The translations under genes and the position numbers were made by a program. The notes beneath the pieces are model-generated. The model saw only the letters and a list, made by a program, of their open reading frames with translations. It did not search any database and was not told the origin of the DNA. Positions 43,719 to 53,715 of a stretch of DNA of 64,000 nt are shown piece by piece. Position 1 is the stretch's first letter. Every line of letters begins with the position of its first letter. The stretch lies in assembly GCA_032768795.1 (NCBI GenBank), contig CP136499.1, positions 248,001 to 312,000 of the forward strand, written 5' to 3'. Source of the DNA: Tremella fuciformis (Eukaryota; Basidiomycota; Tremellomycetes; Tremellales; Tremellaceae).

Positions 43719-46700
43719 GGCAAAAAACATGCAGCCCCAGGCCTAGGCGTGTCCCCACCTCTGGGGCTCTCAACAGGGCACAACACGGTACAGCAAAAAC
43801 GTCTACATATCACGGCAACATCGCTATCGTCAACAATACTACCATCAACACCTAAGGACCACCTCTGCCTTCCCATCGTCATCAAACATGGGAACTCAAG
43901 CTACGACACTCTTGCAATGATTGACTCTGGTGCCACAGCCAGTTTCATCAACTCAAGCTTCCTCGACACGACCAACATCCCTCGTATCTCCAAGGTCACG
44001 CCCCTGGAGGTTTCAGTCATTGATGGGCGACCTATTGCTTCTGGCGCCATCACACACCACACAGCACCCATGTCACTGTGCCTTCATGGTCATGAAGAGA
44101 CAATCTCTCTTGACATCACATCACTCGGCACCTATCCAGTCATCCTTGGCCTTCCATGGCTCTCTCGACACAACCCAAGCATTGATTGGTCCCATCAGAC
44201 TATCAAGTTCTCCTCTCCGCTCTGCCTGGAGCAGTGCAGCAGGTCTGATAAACCTGTGGAGGCAGATTCTGCTCCTCAGTCACATCGAAATACAAGAAAG
44301 CGCGCCGGTAACCTGCCTAGCAAGAAAGCTTCAGGTACGCCATCACAAGATCAACAAACCTCGACATACGCTCCGCCACACATAGCCTTGGTCAGCGCGG
44401 CAGCCTTCAGAATCGCCATGAGGAACGCACAAATCTATGGCATCACCACAACAACTCAAGTTTCAGGTCTCATCGATCCATCACCAGCACAGGACGATGA
44501 CGACACCTCGGATCTCAACTTCCAGCAACTCAAGGAGATCATTCCCCCAGAATTCCATGACCACCTCGAAGTATTCAACAAATCCAACTCCGACAAGCTA
44601 CCAGACCACGGACCTTATGATCACGCCATAACGCTTGAGGGCAATGCCCAACCCAAGTTTGGACCGATTTACAGTCTGTCAGAGGTCGAGCTCAAAGCTT
44701 TGGACGAATACCTCAAGGAGAACCTCAAGAAAGGATTTATCCGACCAAGTTCAAGCCCCGCTGGTTCACCCATCCTCTTTGTCAAGAAGCCAGACGGATC
44801 CCTCAGATTATGTGTCGACTACCGGCAACTCAACAGCATTACTCGGAAAAACCGATATCCACTCCCGTTAATTCAAGAATCTCTCGATCGCCTTCAAGGA
44901 GCCTCATGGTTCAGCAAGATTGACTTACGTGCCGCATACAACCTTGTCCGCATTGCCAAAGGTGATGAATGGAAGACGGCATTCCGCACCCGCTATGGAC
45001 ACTACGAATACCTTGTGATGCCTTTTGGGCTTACAAATGCGCCCGCATCATTCCAGAACCTCATCAACGATGTCCTCAGAGACTTTTTGGATGTCTTTGT
45101 CATTGTCTACCTGGACGACATCCTCATCTTCAGCAAATCAAAGGACGACCACATCACGCATGTCAAGCAAGTCTTGGAACGACTACAAGAACACCACCTT
45201 TGGGCAAAAGCAGAAAAGTGCACCTTCTTCAAGCATGAGGTTGATTTCCTTGGTTACCTTGTCTCTGACAAAGGAATCCGAATGGACCCTCACAAAGTTG
45301 AAGCTGTCACAAACTGGCCACCACCAAAATCGGTACACGATGTTCAAGTCTTCCTTGGCTTTGCAAATTTCTATCGACGCTTCATCAAAGCATACTCCAA
45401 GGTCACGTCACCGCTCACACACCTCCTACGCAAGGGAGTTGGCTTTGTGTGGGGAGACAAGCAACAATCCGCCTTTGATACACTCAAGCACTCTTTCACC
45501 AGTGCTCCGATACTTCAACACTTTCAGCCTGGAAAGCCAATCATCATGGAGACAGATGCCTCAGACTTTGCTATCGCAGGTGTCCTCTCACATTCCGACA
45601 TAGATGGAAAGCAACTTCACCCAATTGCCTACTACTCTCGAAAACTCCAACCGGCCGAACTCAACTATGAGATCTATGACAAAGAAATGCTTGCAATTGT
45701 GGAAGCATTCAAACACTGGCGGCCATACCTAGAAGGAGCAAAAGAAATCACAGTCTACACAGATCACAAGAACCTCGAATATTTCACGACATCCAAGGTT
45801 CTCAACAGACGACAAGCTCGTTGGGCAGAACTCTTAGCCAACTTTGATTTCAAGATACACTACCGACCTGGAGAAAAGATGGGCAAACCAGACGCCCTGA
45901 CCAGGAGGTCAGACCTTCAAGGAGGGAGTAGAGCTGCAGAAGCACCTCCACACACACTCCTCAAACCCGGACAATTCATCATTGGTGCTTTACACAGCAA
46001 CTCTGATAACTCGACAACTTCCGACATCATGGCCAGAATAGAGCAACTCCAGCCTGAGGATCCGATCCTACAAGAGCTACTGCCTAATCTGCGCAATACA
46101 AATCGACCAATACCCATGGAATTACAAGACAAATTGAAAAATTTCACCCTCGACAAGAACATTATCCGATATCAACAAAAGGTTTATGTCCCAAACAATC
46201 AGGATCTCAAAATTGACCTACTGCACCAGTGTCACAACACCCCTACCGCAGGACACTTTGGACAACAGAAGACATACCAACTTCTAGCTCGACACTACTA
46301 CTTTCCTGGCATGCGACAATTCACCAATACCTATGTGGACGGATGTCACACATGCGCACGGAATAAAATACCTCGACACAAACCCTACGGACCTCTTCAA
46401 CCGCTTCCAGTACCCAGCAAACCTTGGCACTCAATCTCTATGGACGCTATTGTCAAGCTCCCGTTATCAAACGGCTACGACTCAATCATGGTCTTTGTTG
46501 ACCGCTTCACCAAACAAGCCCACTTTGTCCCATTCAAAGAAGATGGCTTTGACGCGCCCAACTTAGCAACAATGTTCCGACAAAACATCTGGAGACTTCA
46601 TGGACTCCCACACGACATTGTCTCAGACCGCGGATCAATCTTCAATTCGCAATTCTGGAGATCATTTGTCAAAGGCCTTGGTATCACACCAAACTTCTCG

Positions 46701-47597
46701 ACAGCCTTTCACCCACAATCCGATGGACAAACAGAACGAGTCAATCAAGTTCTGGAACATTACCTTCGATCATTCTGCGACTACGACCAAGCCAACTGGT
46801 CCTCACTTTTGGACTTGGCAGAATACAGCTACAACAACTCAGTCCACTCGTCAACCAAGTTCACTCCTTTTGAAGCCAACTATGGGTATCATCCAAATGA
46901 TCCAACAACTCCGCCAGCATCAGCCGTCCCCGCAGCACAGACTCACCTCGAAAAATTACACTCCTTGCATGAACAGCTCTCCAACAATATCAAGACCGCC
47001 CAAGAGCATTACACCAAGTTCTACAACCGAAAAATCAAGGAGATCAATGCCAAAGACCAACCACTCTTCAAAGTAGGAGATCAAGTCTTCCTGAATCGAA
47101 GGAACATACAAACACTTCGACCCTCGCTCAAGCTCGACCAAAGGATGCTCGGACCGTTCAAGATCATTGAGGCTACTTCCTCTCCGCTCGCATTCAAATT
47201 GGACCTCCCGCCATCCATGAACATACACCCAGTCTTCCACGTCAACCTTCTCGAACCAATGCGTCACGGACACCCTCAGCAACCACAAGATCCACCACCA
47301 CGCATTGAAGTCAATGGACAAGAAGAATACATCATCGACAGAATCCTTGACTCTCGAATCAGCTCAGATAACGGTTACGATTACCTTGTCAGCTGGAAAG
47401 ACTACTCAAGCGCCCACAACTCATGGGAACCATGGGAAAACGTCCACGACACCACCACCTATCAAAAATTCCATCGACAACATGCTCAGGACCCAAACCA
47501 CCATTTCCCTTCCAGTTCAACAAACTCAAAGCGCACTACAGCACTCGACAAAAGATCTAAGTCCAGATCAAACCGGCTCAGAGGACTTCGCCCTTAG
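43719..47597 (+). CDS. pol: Gypsy Pol polyprotein with chromodomain
   Basis: Open from 43719 and expressed by frameshift from gag; a GTG at 43749 is not a credible start. From 43749, 1282 residues: aspartic protease MIDSGATASFI at about residue 57; reverse transcriptase with LCVDYRQLN and YLDD at about 454; RNase H with ETDASDFAIAGVL; integrase with an HHCC zinc region (HFGQQKTYQLLARHYYFPGM...CHTCARNK) and D-D-E in SMDAIVKLP, VSDRGSIF and QSDGQTERVNQ; C-terminal chromodomain (EYIIDRILDSR...YLVSWKDY...SWEPWENV) at about 1190-1250. No internal stop. It is cut off from its gag by Copia-3, so this copy can no longer make Gag-Pol from its own RNA. Confidence 0.93.
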   Translation, partial: GKKHAAPGLGVSPPLGLSTGHNTVQQKRLHITATSLSSTILPSTPKDHLCLPIVIKHGNSSYDTLAMIDSGATASFINSSFLDTTNIPRISKVTPLEVSVIDGRPIASGAITHHTAPMSLCLHGHEETISLDITSLGTYPVILGLPWLSRHNPSIDWSHQTIKFSSPLCLEQCSRSDKPVEADSAPQSHRNTRKRAGNLPSKKASGTPSQDQQTSTYAPPHIALVSAAAFRIAMRNAQIYGITTTTQVSGLIDPSPAQDDDDTSDLNFQQLKEIIPPEFHDHLEVFNKSNSDKLPDHGPYDHAITLEGNAQPKFGPIYSLSEVELKALDEYLKENLKKGFIRPSSSPAGSPILFVKKPDGSLRLCVDYRQLNSITRKNRYPLPLIQESLDRLQGASWFSKIDLRAAYNLVRIAKGDEWKTAFRTRYGHYEYLVMPFGLTNAPASFQNLINDVLRDFLDVFVIVYLDDILIFSKSKDDHITHVKQVLERLQEHHLWAKAEKCTFFKHEVDFLGYLVSDKGIRMDPHKVEAVTNWPPPKSVHDVQVFLGFANFYRRFIKAYSKVTSPLTHLLRKGVGFVWGDKQQSAFDTLKHSFTSAPILQHFQPGKPIIMETDASDFAIAGVLSHSDIDGKQLHPIAYYSRKLQPAELNYEIYDKEMLAIVEAFKHWRPYLEGAKEITVYTDHKNLEYFTTSKVLNRRQARWAELLANFDFKIHYRPGEKMGKPDALTRRSDLQGGSRAAEAPPHTLLKPGQFIIGALHSNSDNSTTSDIMARIEQLQPEDPILQELLPNLRNTNRPIPMELQDKLKNFTLDKNIIRYQQKVYVPNNQDLKIDLLHQCHNTPTAGHFGQQKTYQLLARHYYFPGMRQFTNTYVDGCHTCARNKIPRHKPYGPLQPLPVPSKPWHSISMDAIVKLPLSNGYDSIMVFVDRFTKQAHFVPFKEDGFDAPNLATMFRQNIWRLHGLPHDIVSDRGSIFNSQFWRSFVKGLGITPNFSTAFHPQSDGQTERVNQVLEHYLRSFCDYDQANWSSLLDLAEYSYNNSVHSSTKFTPFEANYGYHPNDPTTPPASAVPAAQTHLEKLHSLHEQLSNNIKTAQEHYTKFYNRKIKEINAKDQPLFKVGDQVFLNRRNIQTLRPSLKLDQRMLGPFKIIEATSSPLAFKLDLPPSMNIHPVFHVNLLEPMRHGHPQQPQDPPPRIEVNGQEEYIIDRILDSRISSDNGYDYLVSWKDYSSAHNSWEPWENVHDTTTYQKFHRQHAQDPNHHFPSSSTNSKRTTALDKRSKSRSNRLRGLRP
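43722..43787 (+). promoter_or_regulatory. Gypsy gag-pol -1 ribosomal frameshift signal
   Basis: In the gag frame the codons are GCA AAA AAC, so A AAA AAC (43722-43728) is a canonical X XXY YYZ slippery heptamer. A -1 slip moves ribosomes from the gag frame, which stops at 43744-43746, into the pol frame, which is open from 43719. After a 4-nt spacer AGCCCCAG (43733-43740) pairs with CTGGGGCT (43761-43768), an 8-bp stem with a 20-nt loop. CGTGT in the loop (43748-43752) can pair with ACACG at 43783-43787, which would make a pseudoknot. The Copia-3 target site is 5 nt upstream, so the signal itself is intact. Confidence 0.8.
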
Positions 47598-47609
47598 AGG
47601 GGGAGCTCC
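47594..47609 (+). promoter_or_regulatory. Gypsy polypurine tract
   Basis: TAGAGGGGGAGCTCC directly before the 3' LTR; the pol stop codon overlaps its start. Plus-strand DNA priming site. Confidence 0.7.
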
Positions 47610-48171
47610 TGTCATGACCGACCTCATCTCAAACACAAGTCACCGCTTTTTACGCCATTCGCCTACAAAACACAGTACTTTTTCCACCGGACTGCTCAAA
47701 CATTACCTCTTCTGGTACATCGCCGATTTAAGTCAGTACTTTTGTCGGTGATCTTCCCTGAAGTCAATACTTTTATCGGTGATCTTTCCTGAAGTCAGTA
47801 CTTTTTCCGGTGATCCTACTCGGCGGCCTTCAGCCACCTTTCCATTCCCAGTAATTATGGACAGATCTGCAGCGAGGAGAATCGCTTGCACTCGAGAAAT
47901 ATCGGCAGTAGGAAAACTTTTCTCATGGAATGGGTGGCAAAACGGGTGGCAAATCCCTTCGGCGTACATAGCCCTCTTGTCTATATAAGGAGGCCACTTT
48001 CTGGCCAAGATAGTTTCTTCAGCAATGGATCTCTTGTGTCCCGTCACAAAAGTCACACAGCTGGTCTGAACGCAGCACTCTTGTCCTCGATCCCTCAGTC
48101 CCCTTGCTTTACGAGCCAGAGACTAGACCCCCTCGTGCCCTTTACCTTGGGCTTCCCCTTCGAGCGTGACA
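47610..48171 (+). repeat. Gypsy 3' LTR
   Basis: 562 bp, identical to 36919-37480 as read, followed by TTGGG. Confidence 0.95.
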
Positions 48172-48176
48172 TTGGG

Positions 48177-48786
48177 TGTTTGCGATGAAGTGGACGGAAG
48201 CCATGCTCATGAGGACAAGAGTAGGCTCGGACGGGAAGACGCCCTGGGAAGTGCTGTGGAAGCGCAAACCAAGCATGGAGGACGTACATCCTTTTGGGTG
48301 CGAGGCATGGGTAAGGATCCCAGAGGCCAACAGAGAGAAAGGGGATATGACACAGGCAAGAGCGGAGAAGGGACGATTGGTGGGATTGCCAGCGGGAACA
48401 AGTGGATGGGCAATATGGCTTCCACTCACGCAAAAGGTGATCTTCAGCCGGGACGTCACTTTCAGGACAACAAGTCAAGCTGATGTCAATTCACCTGCAA
48501 GAGAAGAGGTGACCGAGCAAGTCGAGCAAGTGTTACGACTCGAACCCGGCGGCCTTGGTGTCCGGCGACGAGTAGACGGCGGCGGTCGTACGTGGCGAGC
48601 TCGGGTTGTACCAAGGGCGAAGTGGGTACAACCACTGAACCTCGTGACTTGGTCGACGGCGAAGGTAGGACTTGCCTCACACGGAGATAGGCGTCGTGGA
48701 GGTTTGGTGGCGGTGCTCGAAGGATCCCACGGAGATAGGCGTCGTGGCGAGCGGAGGTGGCGGAGCGAGCAACGATGATAAAGTCA
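48177..48786 (+). pseudogene. Copia-2 Pol, piece after the gypsy (end of integrase)
   Basis: Continues the frame broken at 36918: AMKWTEAMLMRTRVGSDGKT and PWEVLWKRKPSMEDVHPFGC, the conserved copia integrase C-terminal block, then a linker to the stop at 48776-48781. The RT domain that should follow is absent. CACGGAGATAGGCGTCGTGG is present twice (48681 and 48729). Confidence 0.8.
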
Positions 48787-49208
48787 AGTGCAAGGCTCTA
48801 GGACTAGGGTGTAACGTATGACTGTCTAGATTGATAGAATTGATCCTTGGGGAAAAGGATCCTTGGGGCTGAACGCGCGGTCTTATATATGCCTCTGACC
48901 TGTTCAGGTGAACGCTTGGGCGTTCACATGAATTGTCCTTCCGTTCAAGTGAACACTTCCCCTTCCAGTAATAACTTCTCCTGTTCACTGAACGCTCAGG
49001 GTGTTCGCATGAGCAGTTTGGTGTTCAGGTGAATGCTTGGGTGCGTCGTCCAAGGGGTTGGTTGTGCTCAGGTGAACGGCGGTGGTGATCGAGTGAACGG
49101 AGTTTGATGATCGGTGTTGATTGGGTGAACGGTTGGTGATCGGTGTTGCGACCTGCAGTGGCGAAGACTGGCGGTGTTGCAGGTGGGCGGTGTGCAGGGT
49201 CGTAACAT
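48787..49208 (+). repeat. LTR-like module inside Copia-2
   Basis: Related to 867-1282: GACTAGGGTGTAAC, GATTGATAG/GATCC, GGGGAAAAGGATCC, TTATATATGCC, a tandem section of GTTCAGGTGAACGC-like words, and an end at TCGTAACA. It sits exactly where the RT coding sequence of Copia-2 is missing, so insertion and deletion may be linked. No clear target duplication. Confidence 0.45.
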
Positions 49209-50377
49209 GGGTAGCGGGTGTCCACCTCCAACCAGACGGAGAGCCCTGTCACGAGGGCGTGGCAAGATACCAGCAGCTTGTCGGGAGCTTGATGTGGGCA
49301 GCAATGGCGACGCGACCGGACATAACCTTCACGGTCAGCGCACTGGCAAGACATTGCTCAGCTCCGACACAAGAGCACTGGGAGATGGGGAAAAGGGCGT
49401 TGAAGTACTTGAAGGGTACACACACCTTAGGATTGAAGCTTGGCGGCAAAAGGAGAACGCCCGTGCTGGAAGCATGGAGTGATGCCGACCACGCTGGGGA
49501 CTTGTCCGACAGAAAGTCAACGAGTGGCTTCATTGTCAAGTTCTGAGGATCTACTGTCAGCTGGGCGACGCAAAAGCAGAAGAGTCGAGCGTTATCAACA
49601 GCCAAAGCCGAGTATTACGCCCTCACGGAGACCTGGAAGGACGTGGAATGGGTGAAGAAGGCGTTGATGGAGTACGGAGTGGACAGCACGGAAAGGGTGA
49701 TGATTTGGTGCGACAACCAGTCGGCCATTGCCCTGGTAGAGAATCCGGCTCACCATTGTTCAACCAAGCACATCGACATATACTGGCATCAGATCCGAGA
49801 CGTCAAGAAGAGCGGCAGATATGATCTGGAATACGTCAGAACAGACGATCAACTGGCCAACATCTTCACAAAGGGTTTGGCGGGACCGGCGCATCAGCGA
49901 CACCGAGAGGGATTGGGAGTAGTGGATGGCGGAGCAAGAAAGGACGACTCACGCATGAACCATACTCCGGAACAAGGCGGCAGGAAGCATCAAGTCGAGA
50001 GATCCCCAGTTGCGTTAAGCGTGTGCTTCTTCGCTAAGCGGGAATCTGTTGAAGACTCTGAAACCGCCGCGTTCGCCCCGGGTGCTGACCCGCTCGCAAC
50101 TGAGGTCCCGACCGATAGGATCCCGCCTGTGGATGAGCGTAGACACGTACCGGGTCAGGGCAGAGGTGTCCCCTCCCCCGGGCGCTCCGAAGATTCACTG
50201 GTCACGCTCCGGGCTCATCGGGCTCGAGACCACTGCAGGTCGGCGGGTCAGGCCAGGACACTGCTCCTCACCCAGGGGATCCGGGAATTCACTGGCGTCA
50301 CCCCGGGATCACTGGACGGTATAGAGGAGAAAGAGAGACGGCGGCGACGAGTCAAGCGGTCGTGTTGGGAGTTATGA
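49209..50377 (+). pseudogene. Copia-2 Pol, RNase H piece
   Basis: Starts in the RT/RNase H linker (ARYQQLVGSLMWAAMATRPD), then LEAWSDADHAGDLSDRKSTS, one in-frame TGA at 49544-49546, then STAKAEYYAL, WCDNQSAIALVEN and HIDIYWHQIRD. The same frame continues to 50377 past the conserved domain. Motifs of copia RNase H are intact except for the stop. Confidence 0.8.
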
Positions 50378-50466
50378 GGAGTTATGAGATGGGTGGCAAA
50401 TGTGGCACAGTGAGCACGGCAGCCTTGATGGCGTGCAAGCGTGGTGCAGTGACGTCTAAAGGGGAG

Positions 50467-50590
50467 TGTTGAAGGTTAGCCGCCACTGCGGGGTTATAGG
50501 AATTACCGTAGATAGACGAAACTACATATAGCCACCACTCAGAGAGATAGTACGATGAATTCTCTCTTCAAGCTCGTCCGCAATTCAACA
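50467..50590 (+). repeat. Copia-2 3' LTR
   Basis: 124 bp, about 96% identical to 34649-34772 by eye. Ends TTCAACA. Confidence 0.85.
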
Positions 50591-51002
50591 AAGGAGGGTC
50601 AAAGAACGTCACGTTTCAGAGTCGGTCGAGGTCGACAAAGCGTGTCGATGTGAGACCCATCAGATGCTCGGCTGTCTGGCAAAGGTTTCGCTGCGTCGAG
50701 ACATACCACCACAAAGTGGTCGCCGTACGCCATGCTGCTTGCTCCAAACACAGCCGAGGTGGACGGGTCATGGATGCGCAACTGGACACTCCCACTCCCC
50801 TCATAGAGTAAGGGACAGAGGGGCTACGGGGGATTGGCTCGCGCTAGCGGGGCGTGTGACACGGGGTCAAAGCGCCCATTTCAAAGGGTCGGACACACCT
50901 GGAGCGCAAGAGAAAAAAACAGAAGGTCAGAGCGGAATCACCTCTTGTGTTGTGACCATCTACCTCCCGTCCACATACGTACCCGCAGGACACAGAAACA
51001 TC

Positions 51003-51319
51003 ATGCTACACAACATGTTCCGGGCCCGGGCGAGAACTTCGTCGATCGCACATCGTGTTCACCACGAGCGGACACACTCTGAGACGACCATCGGAGCCGC
51101 TTCGATGTGGCAGGGCAAGTCGCTCGAAGGGGACGAAGACGATTATCTGACTGTCATCGTTGGTCCGAGAGTTCCGCGCCTCGAGGCAGTCTTTGAGGAG
51201 AGGAAATATGAGGAGCAGGACTTTGCAGCGGTCCAGGTAGACGTCTTTGGACCTGTCCGTCACAGTACGTCCCGATCTCTATCTACCGCCATTGAGCAGG
51301 ACTGGCATTGATCGTTTGA
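51003..51319 (+). CDS. Hypothetical exons, tentative
   Basis: The frame is open from 50664; the first credible ATG is at 51003. Coding-like to 51264 (DEDDYLTVIVGPRVPRLEAV, AAVQVDVFGPVRH), then GTACGT...GAGCAG (51265-51299) and a short phase-1 exon to a TGA at 51317-51319. More coding-like pieces follow at 51333-51660 on other frames, including an Asp/Asn/Tyr-rich exon ending at a GTATGT donor near 51431, which I could not join. I recognise no domain. Confidence 0.35.
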
Positions 51320-51698
51320 AGTTGCCCCAACCATGCTTGGGCACAACATCGGGGCGAATATCCGTGCTCGCCAATACGTGACAACGACGACTACAACCAC
51401 GACAACGTCTACAACGCTCACGACTTCCAAGTATGTATGCGGCTCCTCTAGTGACCTCGGAGTCTCTCGTACCAGCAAGAGCGCTGCTACCCTTGACCGG
51501 GACCTCGCGTCATTCGATCCGGACAACAAGGCGCCAGCCGAAGAGGTCAAAATGCACAGGTCGACCTCGTTCTTCTTGGGCTTCCCTTCAACCGCCGTGG
51601 GCAAGGGTCACGCGACTGAAGACGATAGCAATGGCTCGATGGCCCTGACACCCACAGAATAGGGACAGGGCTACGGTCATCCCGACTCTTTGACCCAC

Positions 51699-52601
51699 AT
51701 GCGTATCGTAGGAGATTCTCCGTCTCCCGCAATTGCGGTTGCGCCTTCGCTGTCGGAGTCTGCTCCGGTCCCAATCCTGTGCCTCAAAATGGGTTCACCG
51801 TTCCAACTCGAGCTCACAAAACTGTTCTCGCCACTCACACTATCGCCCACCCCGTCCCATGGCATACCGTTATTCACTGCCAACCCCATCACCACGCCCG
51901 ACCCAGCAGTCGCCGTCGGCGGGCCGAGCGACATGTCTGTCCTCGTCACCCGTCTCGAGGCGCTTCAGGCGGAGAATGAGAAGCTACGACAAGTCATATC
52001 GGCGCGCGTAGTCACAGTCGGGTCTCAGCCGACGGCATATAGTACCGCATCGAGCGCGAGTGCGCATGACTCGTCGGTCCAAATCGTCCCCGCTGCCGCA
52101 CAAGAGGCCAAGCTGGTTGAGCTAGATGCCGGGAACCATACTGGCACCGACACACGCGCCACCGAGGTCAGGGACAGTAGTGAATCCAGACAGAGACACC
52201 GATCCCAAGACAAAGGGGAGGTGGAGATTGGGGAGTCAATGGGGGAACAAGACGAAGAAGATGAGGCAGGGGGCTCGCCCTGTTCCTACGTCTCTGGATC
52301 GACCATGCACTCGGCATCAATCATCCAGACCCATTCCCGCACTCGCTCCACGACCAGTGCTGACCAGATCCGGTACCTCACAGCTCAAGTGCAATTTCTG
52401 CAAGCTCAGGTCGCGGCCGCGAGGCTTGACGCGGTTGTCGCCAGATCCCGGGACGCCGGCGCGGCTGATGTGGGTACCAATCAGACTGGTATGGGATCCG
52501 GCTACGTGTATCGCCCACAACACGGGGATGGAAACAGCCAGGGAACAGCGGGCACCGGAGCGCATTTGGACGTCATCTTCGAGTCGGAGGAAAGGGACTA
52601 G
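51699..52601 (+). CDS. Hypothetical coiled-coil protein
   Basis: 300 residues from the ATG at 51699 to the stop at 52599-52601. Residues about 90-110 (SVLVTRLEALQAENEKLRQV) and about 225-250 (QIRYLTAQVQFLQAQVAAAR) have heptad leucines and look like short coiled coils. Between them is a charged, low-complexity linker with EQDEEDEAGG. There may be upstream exons at 51003-51660. I recognise no domain. Confidence 0.45.
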   Translation: MRIVGDSPSPAIAVAPSLSESAPVPILCLKMGSPFQLELTKLFSPLTLSPTPSHGIPLFTANPITTPDPAVAVGGPSDMSVLVTRLEALQAENEKLRQVISARVVTVGSQPTAYSTASSASAHDSSVQIVPAAAQEAKLVELDAGNHTGTDTRATEVRDSSESRQRHRSQDKGEVEIGESMGEQDEEDEAGGSPCSYVSGSTMHSASIIQTHSRTRSTTSADQIRYLTAQVQFLQAQVAAARLDAVVARSRDAGAADVGTNQTGMGSGYVYRPQHGDGNSQGTAGTGAHLDVIFESEERD

Positions 52602-52799
52602 GAGTAGATGAAGGCAGGTTGGATGTGTTCATGCAGATAAGCTCCGAAAACATGCCAGTCATGCGAAATGTATTGGTCTAGCTCGAGTCATCGTCCATCG
52701 CACAGGGCTATGTGGACAAGATACGAGGGTGTTCGGAGGTTCGCATCGTTTTCTTCCTCTCAACTTGGTCGATATAATGGAGCATAACCAAGTGTTGAC

Positions 52800-53715
52800 A
52801 GCTCCCACCGGTCTCACCGTTGGCACCACCGAATGGGCTGATCTGCTCGGCAACCCATGAGCTGAGAGCAAGGCCGTAGAGGTCGCAGAGGCTGGTGAGA
52901 ACGCCTGTGGGGCGGCAACCGCCGAGGTCGTGGAGAACACCGCCGAGACCGTCGTCGAGCCCGTCGAGATCGTCGGGACGGACTGGTTGATAGATAGCGG
53001 GGCCACAGCGGAGGGACCGTCGAGGCCACTGAGGTAGGCGAGGTCGAAGTCATGCTGTCGGGAAGACGCCTCACGCCGCAAGACGTGTATCTCGTGCCGA
53101 CTGCTCGAGTCAGCGTGTGCTCGTTGTCGAGGCTGCTTGCCCGCGGCTGGGAAGCAGGAATCAGAGACGAGGGCGGCACGCTGAAGAGAGAGGACGAGAC
53201 GCTCACGCTGAGGAAGAGAGGATCCCTGTGGACCGTCGCTCTCGAGACAGTCACCAGCCCGACCGCCCTGGGCTACACCGCCGCGAGAGACGTCGAAGCC
53301 ATGACCGCCAGAGCATTGCAGGACGATGATGAGGGCAAGGCGGCATCGTTTGGTGATCATATGGGAGCAGGGGGAGCCTGTGATGAGAAGGAGGCCGCGG
53401 ACACGGGACAGAGAGAGACGAGAATCGTCGACACCGGCACAGCAGAGCTGGGGATCAGCCCGACCGGTCAGAATGAAGTCCTGCTCACCAAGTCGACCGC
53501 CACCGCCGTTGCCGCACACCGTCTTGAAGCCCTACGTCAGGAGAGTCAGTTCGCAGCGCAGGAGGACGACTACATGGGCATGTCGATCGTCAATGACGAT
53601 CGAGAGACGAGCGGCGATACAGAGACTACATCGAACGACGTGGACCCACATCACGTGTCGGAGCCGAAACGCCGAAACCAACGGAAATAGCTTGACTCAT
53701 TCTCAAGTAGCCATC
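52800..53715 (+). pseudogene. Decayed Copia-1-like fragment with LTR scrap
   Basis: Pieces match Copia-1 in order: LTVGTTEWADL (Copia-1 LTVAATEWAEL), a protease start WLIDSGAT, then a deletion, then VYLVPTARVSVCSLSRLLAR with GGTLKREDETLTLRKRGSLW (Copia-1 VYHVPTARVSLCSLSRLLRW), then another deletion and PHHVSEPKRRN. It ends in AACGGAAATAGCTTGACTCA and TTCTCAAGTAGCC, which resembles the start of the Copia-3 LTR with a 16-bp gap. A chimera of two families. Confidence 0.7.

Larger units (their letters stand above)
36919..48171 (+). mobile_element. Chromodomain Ty3/gypsy element, interrupted by Copia-3
   Basis: 562-bp LTRs at 36919-37480 and 47610-48171, identical as read, with ends TGTCATG...CGTGACA. 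Perfect target duplication TTGGG (36914-36918 and 48172-48176) inside Copia-2. Without Copia-3 the element is about 6.2 kb. Order: LTR, primer site, gag, frameshift signal, pol (protease, RT, RNase H, integrase, chromodomain), purine tract, LTR. Known for this group: the chromodomain guides integration into particular chromatin. The copy is disabled by Copia-3 and by one stop codon in gag. Confidence 0.95.
34649..50590 (+). mobile_element. Copia-2, decayed Ty1/copia element hosting the nested insertions
   Basis: 124-bp LTRs at 34649-34772 and 50467-50590 (TGTTGAAGG...TTCAACA) differ at about five positions, so this is the oldest element of the nest. Own sequence is 34649-36918, 48177 to about 48786, and 49209-50590. 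The body carries Gag, protease, integrase and RNase H, but the whole reverse transcriptase core is missing and an LTR-like module lies at that point. A purine tract AAAGGGGAG (50458-50466) precedes the 3' LTR. The flanks (CTACT and AAGGA) do not match, so the target duplication is lost or the ends come from two elements. Confidence 0.85.
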
